The notes below the pieces were generated by a model, which saw only the letters and a list, made by a program, of their open reading frames with translations, did no database searches and was not told the DNA's origin. This document shows, piece by piece, positions 1 to 4,887 of a DNA stretch of 5,329 nt (its first letter is position 1; every line of letters begins with the position of its first letter). The position numbers were made by a program, and so were the translations under genes. Source of the DNA: an uncultured Prevotella sp. (GTDB lineage: Bacteria > Bacteroidota > Bacteroidia > Bacteroidales > Bacteroidaceae); the NCBI GenBank assembly GCA_945788545.1, contig CALZMK010000140.1, positions 1 to 5,329 on the forward strand, written 5' to 3'.

Positions 1-101
1 CTAATGCTGAGTTCGTTAACGCAGCTGGTCAGAAGGTGGGCAAGAACTACAAGGGCTTGGTTATCAACAAGGCTACTGGTAAGAAGTATATCAACAAGTA
101 A
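1..101 (+). CDS. C-terminal end of a secreted protein (5' truncated by window)
   Basis: The reading frame starting at base 3 gives 32 residues and stops at TAA (99-101); the rest of the gene lies before the window. The visible end contains GQKVGKNYKGLVINKATG followed by GKKYINK. It closely resembles the C-terminus of the esterase at 2241-4682, where the last 15 residues match at 11 positions. Tails of this form (a G-x-x-V strand, a KGL strand, then GKK) are common on secreted enzymes of Prevotella and resemble the ends of type IX secretion C-terminal signals. From this I infer an exported or surface enzyme, possibly also acting on polysaccharide. The catalytic domain is not visible, so no function can be given. 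A terminator follows 33 bases downstream, so this gene ends its transcript. Confidence 0.8.
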   Translation, partial: NAEFVNAAGQKVGKNYKGLVINKATGKKYINK

Positions 102-134
102 TATATAAAAGTAGATATTACTTTAACTCTTTAT

Positions 135-175
135 GGGCGGCATAACATAGGATACCTATGCTATGCCGCCCTTTT
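135..175 (+). terminator. Rho-independent terminator of the upstream secreted-protein gene
   Basis: Bases 135-150 pair with 156-171 to form a GC-rich 16-bp stem with one A/C mismatch (145 with 161) and the loop GATAC (151-155). Four T residues follow (172-175). The T-tract is short but the stem is very stable. It lies 33 bases after the stop codon at 101. There is no T-run on the opposite strand, so it should act mainly on + transcripts. Confidence 0.85.
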
Positions 176-221
176 GGGCTTTAGCTGCCAAAGAGATACA
201 CTATTGTCTCGCTATCATAAT

Positions 222-382
222 AGTTTTGGAACGACTGTGATAATGCCTGTTGACACGGTAGTTCCATGCCCGTTGTCACATCTGTACCACAGCTTTGGAA
301 CGAGTGTAACAATAGCCTTGGAACAGTCGTGTCAACAGCCTTGGAACAGTTGTGACAATGGCAGTGGTGCAAGTGCGACTAT
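222..382. repeat. Array of degenerate 23-bp repeats, two units inverted
   Basis: Seven units fall in exact 23-bp register: 222-244, 245-267, 268-290, 291-313, 314-336, 337-359 and 360-382. The direct units follow the pattern AGCCTTGGAAC then AGTYGTGWCAAT; units 314-336 and 337-359 are the closest to each other. The block 249-294 carries the same motif in reverse complement (272-294 matches the reverse complement of 337-359 at about 18 of 23 positions). Weaker echoes may extend to 199 and 405. There are no unique spacers between units, so it is not a CRISPR array. A period of 23 is not a multiple of three, which argues against a repeat protein. The function is unknown; a foldback RNA, a protein-binding array or relic repeats are all possible. 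Confidence 0.75.
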
Positions 383-419
383 AGTAGCAGTGGAAGACAA
401 GGAATACCGCTGATGTAGA

Positions 420-438
420 GTCTTACCTCGTGTAAGAC
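420..438. other. Small hairpin in gene-free stretch
   Basis: GTCTTAC (420-426) and GTAAGAC (432-438) form a perfect 7-bp stem with loop CTCGT. No T-run follows on either strand, so it does not look like a complete terminator. Apart from this hairpin, the 23-bp array and the 525-598 element, I see nothing convincing in the gene-free stretch 102-671. Confidence 0.35.
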
Positions 439-524
439 AGTAACCCGACTTACGGGGGATTGATCGATACAGGTAATTCACTAATATAGGGGTATTAATG
501 TCGATGTTTTGCCATCTTTCAGAG

Positions 525-598
525 CGTCTGTCAGCCTTCAGAATTGATAAGCACTTGTATTTCAGTGTGTTATAATTTAGGGCTGACAGTGACAGACG
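525..598. repeat. 74-nt imperfect inverted-repeat element (REP/MITE-like hairpin)
   Basis: The left arm CGTCTGTCAGCC (525-536) is complementary to the right arm within 581-598, which reads GGCTGACAG, TGA, CAGACG; the right arm carries a 6-nt insertion/duplication of the TGACAG type. An inner stem follows: AATT, ATAA and CAC on the left pair with GTG, TTAT and AATT on the right, with one-base bulges. The whole element therefore folds into one long hairpin. TTTT follows at 599-602 and a run of seven T at 608-614, so it could also stop + strand transcripts. The compact symmetric form and lack of coding content suggest a mobile or dispersed intergenic repeat. This is inference, since only one copy is visible. 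Confidence 0.6.
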
Positions 599-671
599 TT
601 TTCAAACTTTTTTTCGTGTGCGTGTAGCCATAGAGAGCCTCGTGAGAGAAGCTAACGAACCCAAAGTGGTT

Positions 672-1970
672 TTACACAATCAGAGTCATTAAGTGCTCTA
701 CAGCATACAGAGGAATATTAGTCATCCATTCTTCTTGCTTGTAATCATTCATCGATAGACGATAGGCATGGCGTGGTGAGTTTTCTATTACGAATTGCTT
801 GAGACTCTTCGCCTTGACGCTGACCTCGGCTTTCACTTCTATTGGCAGGATGTCCATTCCAGATTGAATCAAGAAGTCGATTTCCTGACTACTATTAGGT
901 TTGGAGAAATAGAACAACTCCAATCCGCCAGTTAGTTGTTGCATAACATATTGTTCGGTTAATGCTCCCTTGAACTCCGTGAAAATTTGGCTGCCATCAA
1001 TCAACGTAGCAGAATCCAATCTGCACATTGCCCCTAATAGACCTATATCCACGCAGTATATCTTGAATGCATTTCTGTCTTCGTAGCTTTTCAACGGCAT
1101 TCTTGGTGCCTTTACGCAGTTTACGCGATGGATGAGTCCTCCGTCAATAAGCCACTGCAGTGCAATCTCATATTCTCTCGCCCGTGCACCTTGCTTTACA
1201 AGTCCATATACGAACTTACGGTTCTCCTTGCCGAGTTGTGATGGTAGGGATAGCCATAGGTCATGGATGCGCGGGGCAATATCCTCGGGCGCATGTTTTG
1301 AGAAATCGCGCTCGTAGCTTTTCAATATATCCAATTGGATATTTCGCACCTCAGTCCAGTCGCGATTTTGACTGAAGCATAAAACAGCCTCGGGCATTCC
1401 ACCAACATAATAGTAATACTTGAGTAGTTCACGAAACTTAGGGGCGAACATATTGATATTAGTCCAATCCCCCACGTCTATCATCTTTGCAAGGGCATCT
1501 TCGCCCATCGCTAAGAGGAACTCGCAGAAATTCATTGGATATAATGTCATGAACTGTACCTTTCCAACAGGAAATGAGACTTGACGATGCAGTTGTATCC
1601 CTAATAAGGAACCAGCTACGATAATATGAAGATGGGGTGCATTCTCCTGAAAATACTTCAATGCTGTGATGCCATTCTTTGCTTCCTGTATCTCATCGAG
1701 GAAGATTAGGGTGCCATCGGCAGCGCAATTCGTGTGAGTTGCGGCACTTATGGCAGCCGTTATTCTGTCAATGTCATAGTCTATCTCAAATATGTTCCTT
1801 AAATACGTATTTTCTTCGAAATTTATGTATGCTATTGACTTGTAATGTAATTTTGCAAACTCTTTTACGAGCCATGTCTTGCCTACTTGACGTGCACCTT
1901 CTATAATCAAAGGCTTTCGCCGATGACTATTCTTCCATGCTATTAGTCTTTGAATTGCAGTTCTGTACAT
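672..1970 (-). CDS. AAA+ ATPase with C-terminal DUF4143 domain
   Basis: The 432-residue protein belongs to the large bacterial family of 'ATP-binding protein' genes with an AAA+ core (AAA_14) and a DUF4143 tail. Walker A is GARQVGKT (residues 25-32), Walker B is TLIFLDEIQ (87-95, D92/E93) and a sensor-1-like VAGS lies at 118-121. A winged-helix-like stretch spans about 245-285. The DUF4143 part (about 215-385) ends in a PD-(D/E)xK-like arrangement: E339 in GALTEQY, E363/D365 in SQEIDF and E378-x-K380 in IEVKAE. Nuclease activity is unproven in this family and its cellular role is unknown. I chose the ATG at 1970 because it directly precedes the conserved N-terminus (MYRTAIQRLI); the frame upstream is AT-rich, low-complexity and overlaps the promoter repeats. 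Length is normal for the family and no frameshift is seen. It is transcribed away from the esterase and appears unrelated to xylan use. Confidence 0.92.
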   Translation of the reverse strand: MYRTAIQRLIAWKNSHRRKPLIIEGARQVGKTWLVKEFAKLHYKSIAYINFEENTYLRNIFEIDYDIDRITAAISAATHTNCAADGTLIFLDEIQEAKNGITALKYFQENAPHLHIIVAGSLLGIQLHRQVSFPVGKVQFMTLYPMNFCEFLLAMGEDALAKMIDVGDWTNINMFAPKFRELLKYYYYVGGMPEAVLCFSQNRDWTEVRNIQLDILKSYERDFSKHAPEDIAPRIHDLWLSLPSQLGKENRKFVYGLVKQGARAREYEIALQWLIDGGLIHRVNCVKAPRMPLKSYEDRNAFKIYCVDIGLLGAMCRLDSATLIDGSQIFTEFKGALTEQYVMQQLTGGLELFYFSKPNSSQEIDFLIQSGMDILPIEVKAEVSVKAKSLKQFVIENSPRHAYRLSMNDYKQEEWMTNIPLYAVEHLMTLIV

Positions 1971-1983
1971 AATATTTACTCGT

Positions 1984-2076
1984 TTTACACATTTCATGAG
2001 GGAATATCGCTGCAAATTTACACATTTCATGAGGGAATAACAAGAATTTTGCACACAAAAACATAGGGAATAACAA
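1984..2076. repeat. Direct repeats with exact 33-bp period upstream of the ATPase gene
   Basis: A 23-bp sequence ending in TTTCATGAGGGAATA occurs identically at 1984-2006 and 2017-2039. A third, degenerate copy ends with CATAGGGAATAACAAT (2062-2077). The GGGAATA blocks begin at 2000, 2033 and 2066, exactly 33 bp apart. Read on the minus strand, units two and three each look like a promoter: TTG, then 20 bases beginning TTATTCCCT, then a -7-like octamer, which is good only in unit two. The repeats may be operator sites or a duplicated promoter module. Confidence 0.85.
2013..2044 (-). promoter_or_regulatory. Bacteroidales-type promoter of the ATPase gene
   Basis: On the minus strand CTTG (2044-2041) is followed after 20 bases by TAAATTTG (2020-2013). 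This fits the Bacteroidales primary sigma pattern of a -33 TTG box and a -7 TAnnTTTG box. Transcription would start near 2005, leaving a leader of about 35 nt before the ATG at 1970. The spacer between the two boxes is filled by one complete repeat (2017-2039), and the next repeat (1984-2006) lies at or just after the start of transcription. This is the layout expected for repressor operators. Confidence 0.65.
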
Positions 2077-2137
2077 TAATTAACTATTCGTGCTATATAA
2101 TAAATATGATAATAAAGGAAGTAGAAATCTTCATATT

Positions 2138-2173
2138 GTAACATTTCAATTGATATTTGATACAAATTATATG
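2138..2173 (+). promoter_or_regulatory. Putative activator site upstream of the esterase (shared with GH10 gene)
   Basis: The core TATTTGATACAAATT (2154-2168) followed by an ATG triplet at 2171-2173 matches the element before the GH10 gene (4787-4822) at about 25 of 36 positions, and at 17 of 20 in the core half. The ATG triplet lies the same 22 bases before the -7 box in both promoters. The core holds an inverted repeat ATTTG-N3-CAAAT (2155-2167). A weak upstream copy (AACATTTC, 2140-2147) precedes TACAAATT (2161-2168) by 21 bp, a spacing typical of AraC-type direct half-sites. The regulator is not in the window. Confidence 0.6.
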
Positions 2174-2194
2174 CAGTGATAATCAGAAAGTTTG

Positions 2195-2202
2195 TAATTT
2201 TG
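2195..2202 (+). promoter_or_regulatory. -7 box of the esterase promoter
   Basis: TAATTTTG fits the Bacteroidales -7 consensus TAnnTTTG and lies 46 bases before the chosen ATG, giving a predicted leader of about 30 nt. There is no good -33 TTG/TTTG box at 19-21 bases upstream (the region reads ATGCA), which is typical of promoters that need an activator. The conserved element at 2138-2173 ends in this position. Confidence 0.6.
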
Positions 2203-2240
2203 CAGCCAAAAACTATAAATCCATAGAAAATATAGCAGAA

Positions 2241-4682
2241 ATGAAACATCGATTACTTCTAATCTTTACGCTGATGTGCGGCGTGCTCTTTGGAGCGAAG
2301 GCACAAGATAAGGCCGTGTCGGAAGATATCTCCGTTGACGGAACAAAAAGAAACATGCTCGTCTATGCACCTGCCGACCTGCCAGAGAATGCACCTCTGC
2401 TTATCTCGCTACACGGAATGAACCAGGATGCTGCTTATCAGCAAAAGCAGAGTGATTGGGAGTCGATTGCCAAGGAAGAGAAATTTGTTTTGGTATATCC
2501 TAACGGTATTGGCCGTTCGTGGGACATCACTAATACGTCGGTGTCGTCTAACAAAGACATGAAATTCCTTACTGTGATTATTGACGAGATGGTGAAAAGA
2601 TATAAGATAGACACTAAGAGGGTGTATCTATCAGGATTCTCGATGGGTGGTATGATGACATACTTCTGCGCCAACTATATGGACGAGAAGTTTGCAGCCT
2701 TCGCTCCTGTCAGTGGCTATCTGATGTGGGGCGACCCAGTGTGCAGTTCGCGCCCAATACCTCTTATACATACTCACGGAAATGCCGACGACGTTGTTAC
2801 CTATGACAATGTGAAGGCAAGAGTGTCGGCATGGGCTGCACATAATGACTGCAAGACTCCGGCAACTACTGTCACCCCGTGGCCTAAGAACAAACCAAAT
2901 TCCAAGAGCTCTCGCACTACATGGGAGGCCGGGGAAGGCGGTGTAGAGGTGGTGCTTAACACCCTCGACGGCAAGGGACACTGGCATAGCAACGACCCCG
3001 CGGGAGTTATGACAAGCGAGGAGATATGGGAGTTTGTAAGCAAATACACTCTGACAGAGAAAATTGAGGAGCCCGAGGGCATCAATCATGCATTGAAGGT
3101 GACTACCTCTGAGCCACAGGCCAATATCTGGGACTGGCAGATACATTATAAGCTCGATGCCCCGTTGACAGTGGGCAAGACGTATGTGCTTAAGGCACGC
3201 ATAAAGGGTTCTGCCAGTGGAACCTTGGCATTGTGGCCTATCGACACCGCTTCTGATAACCTCAACCAGTGGGGAGGAAGTAATGACGTGCAATATGAGG
3301 CAGGTTATGACTTCTCAACATCATGGAAGACATATACATGGAAATTCTCAGCAAAATTTCCCCTCAACGAACTTGACTTCGTTTTCGGACAATATGGCGG
3401 AAGCATCTTCTTTGATGATGTTACATTGAAGGAAGAGGGCAGCGATACAGAACTCATCGTGAATGGTGACTTTGAGAGCGAACTCACTGCCAACTGGGAG
3501 AAGATATCTTGGCAGGGAGGAGTGAGCTTCAAGGTGGTGAGCACATCATATAAGGGCGACCTCCTGCAGGCTATCAATGACGCAAAGGCTGCTCTTGAGG
3601 CTGGTGCCGACCTTACACGCGAGGAAGCCGTGGCAGCCCGCAAGGCTCTTGAGGAGGCACTCGCCGCTGCTGAGGCATTCACCACAACAAACGACGAGGA
3701 CTATCTCGTCGAGGCTGAAAAGCTGAAGAAGGCTACAGCCCAGTTGACTCAATGGATAGGAGTGCCCGATAGTGCAGATCCCAACTTCCAGATTTATCTC
3801 TGCTTCGGACAGTCGAACATGGAGGGAAATGCCACTCCCGAGGCTCAGGACACAAAGGACGTGCCCGAGAGATTCCAAGTGATGGCGGCTGTCAACTTCA
3901 ACTCTCCCAAGCGCGAGATGGGTAAGTGGTACACCGCCGTTCCACCTATTTGCCGACAAGGAACAGGACTCACTCCTGCCGACTATTTCGGACGCACCAT
4001 GGTGGAGAATCTGCCCGAGGAGGTGAAGATTGGAGTCGTTCATGTAGCTATCGGCGGCACCAGTATCAAGGGCTTCATGGAGGAATATGTAGGCGACTAT
4101 GTTGCTGGCGAGGCCGACTGGTTTAAGAATATCATGGCCTGCTATGACAACAACCCCTTCCGCCGTCTTGTGGATATAGCCAAGAAGGCACAGCAATATG
4201 GTATCATCAAGGGTATCTTGATGCACCAGGGCGAAACCGACGGAGGTATGGGCAACTGGGCTGAGAATGTGAAGAAGGTGTATGAGCGTCTGCTCAGCGA
4301 ACTGAATCTCTCGGCCGACAATGTTCCATTGCTCGCTGGCGAGACAGTGCAGACCGACCAGGGTGGCGCATGCGGCGGATTTAATAAGGTAATAGCCACA
4401 CTGCCGAATGTCATCCCGACGGCTCATGTCATCAGTTCAAAGGATTGCCCGCAGCGTGGCGACGGACTGCATTTCACAGCCGAAGGCTATCGCATCATCG
4501 GTAAGCGCTATGCCGAGACAATGCTCGAGATACTAAAGTCACAGACAGGTATCAACGGTGTATATGCCGACAAGAAGCAGACTACCGGCAAGTGGTTCGA
4601 CCTCAGCGGACGCAATGTAGGCAACGACTTCAAGGGCTTGATCATCAATCAGGCCAACGGCAAGAAGTTCATCAACAAGTGA
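2241..4682 (+). CDS. Secreted two-domain xylan esterase: CE1-like, CBM-like module, CE6-like acetyl xylan esterase
   Basis: This 813-residue protein should remove ester side groups from xylan. A signal peptide covers about residues 1-22 (MKHRLLLIFTL..., cleavage after AKA or AQ). Residues 28-272 form a CE1/PHB-depolymerase-like alpha/beta hydrolase: SLHGM oxyanion region (56-60), nucleophile S134 in GFSMGG, D183 in HGNADDVV and H247 in GKGHWH; feruloyl or acetyl esterase activity is likely. Residues 280-438 resemble a CBM4/9-type jelly roll ending in FFDDVTL and NGDFE. Residues 438-506 are an Ala/Glu-rich helical linker. Residues 515-766 are a CE6/SASA-type SGNH esterase: S525 in GQSNMEG, AIGGTS (603-608), HQGETD (662-667), D741/H744 in DGLHF. 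A short secretion-type tail follows (785-813). CE1+CE6 fusions are known in Prevotella ruminicola (the Axe1-6A type), so this is probably an ortholog or relative. ATG 2241 is chosen because the signal peptide begins there; the leader is A-rich without a Shine-Dalgarno sequence. It has its own promoter and terminator. Confidence 0.93.
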   Translation: MKHRLLLIFTLMCGVLFGAKAQDKAVSEDISVDGTKRNMLVYAPADLPENAPLLISLHGMNQDAAYQQKQSDWESIAKEEKFVLVYPNGIGRSWDITNTSVSSNKDMKFLTVIIDEMVKRYKIDTKRVYLSGFSMGGMMTYFCANYMDEKFAAFAPVSGYLMWGDPVCSSRPIPLIHTHGNADDVVTYDNVKARVSAWAAHNDCKTPATTVTPWPKNKPNSKSSRTTWEAGEGGVEVVLNTLDGKGHWHSNDPAGVMTSEEIWEFVSKYTLTEKIEEPEGINHALKVTTSEPQANIWDWQIHYKLDAPLTVGKTYVLKARIKGSASGTLALWPIDTASDNLNQWGGSNDVQYEAGYDFSTSWKTYTWKFSAKFPLNELDFVFGQYGGSIFFDDVTLKEEGSDTELIVNGDFESELTANWEKISWQGGVSFKVVSTSYKGDLLQAINDAKAALEAGADLTREEAVAARKALEEALAAAEAFTTTNDEDYLVEAEKLKKATAQLTQWIGVPDSADPNFQIYLCFGQSNMEGNATPEAQDTKDVPERFQVMAAVNFNSPKREMGKWYTAVPPICRQGTGLTPADYFGRTMVENLPEEVKIGVVHVAIGGTSIKGFMEEYVGDYVAGEADWFKNIMACYDNNPFRRLVDIAKKAQQYGIIKGILMHQGETDGGMGNWAENVKKVYERLLSELNLSADNVPLLAGETVQTDQGGACGGFNKVIATLPNVIPTAHVISSKDCPQRGDGLHFTAEGYRIIGKRYAETMLEILKSQTGINGVYADKKQTTGKWFDLSGRNVGNDFKGLIINQANGKKFINK

Positions 4683-4716
4683 AAAGTTTAGGTTAGTGTA
4701 TATATTTTGTTAATAG

Positions 4717-4758
4717 GTCTGTGCAGTTATGTTTCCTCTGCTGCACAGGCTTTTTTTT
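4717..4758 (+). terminator. Rho-independent terminator of the esterase gene
   Basis: GTCTGTGCAG (4717-4726) pairs with CTGCACAGGC (4741-4750) in a 10-bp stem with one G-U pair and a 14-nt loop. Eight T residues follow (4751-4758). It starts 34 bases after the stop codon, so the esterase and the GH10 gene downstream are separate transcripts unless there is read-through. Confidence 0.9.
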
Positions 4759-4786
4759 GTTTTATTAAGTCATTGTATGTGGCCAT

Positions 4787-4822
4787 GGAACAAATTATAA
4801 AGTATTTGAAACAAATTCAATG
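4787..4822 (+). promoter_or_regulatory. Putative activator site upstream of the GH10 xylanase gene
   Basis: The octamer AACAAATT occurs twice (4789-4796 and 4810-4817), spaced exactly 21 bp. The second copy lies in the core TATTTGAAACAAATT (4803-4817), which includes the inverted repeat ATTTG-N3-CAAAT (4804-4816). The same arrangement, at the same distance from the -7 box, precedes the esterase (2138-2173). Direct half-sites two helical turns apart next to a weak -33 region fit an AraC-type activator; in Prevotella xylan loci that would be a XynR-like hybrid two-component regulator. The identity of the regulator is inference. Confidence 0.6.
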
Positions 4823-4843
4823 TATTTATTGGTTTTATTGTCG

Positions 4844-4851
4844 TAACTTTG
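4844..4851 (+). promoter_or_regulatory. -7 box of the GH10 promoter
   Basis: TAACTTTG matches TAnnTTTG and lies 44 bases before the ATG at 4888, giving a leader of about 30 nt. No proper -33 box is found 19-21 bases upstream, as in the esterase promoter. After the box both promoters read GCA-CC or GCAGCC. Confidence 0.65.
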
Positions 4852-4887
4852 CACCCGATAACTAATTTATAATTAATATTTAATTAA

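Noticed and set aside
222..382. Possible CRISPR array
   Set aside because: Units are contiguous, degenerate and partly inverted, with no unique spacers and no cas genes nearby.
174..413. 79-residue open frame on +
   Set aside because: It lies entirely on the 23-bp repeat array, whose period is not a multiple of three; there is no promoter or leader, and the start is inside the terminator tail.
525..614. Terminator for the minus-strand ATPase
   Set aside because: The T-runs follow the hairpin on the + strand only; the minus strand has no T-tract after the stem, so no clear ATPase terminator was found.
2157..2240. TTG start at 2157 for the esterase
   Set aside because: It would place 28 residues before a clear signal peptide and begin upstream of the predicted -7 box and transcription start.
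1971..2249. N-terminal extension of the ATPase frame to 525 residues
   Set aside because: The extra 93 residues are AT-rich low-complexity, run through the promoter repeats and into the esterase start, and are not part of the family; ATG 1970 precedes the conserved N-terminus.
3546..4427. Long minus-strand open frame of 293 residues (also 2631-3293 and others within the esterase)
   Set aside because: They are shadows of the esterase reading frame, with no recognisable domain, promoter or leader.
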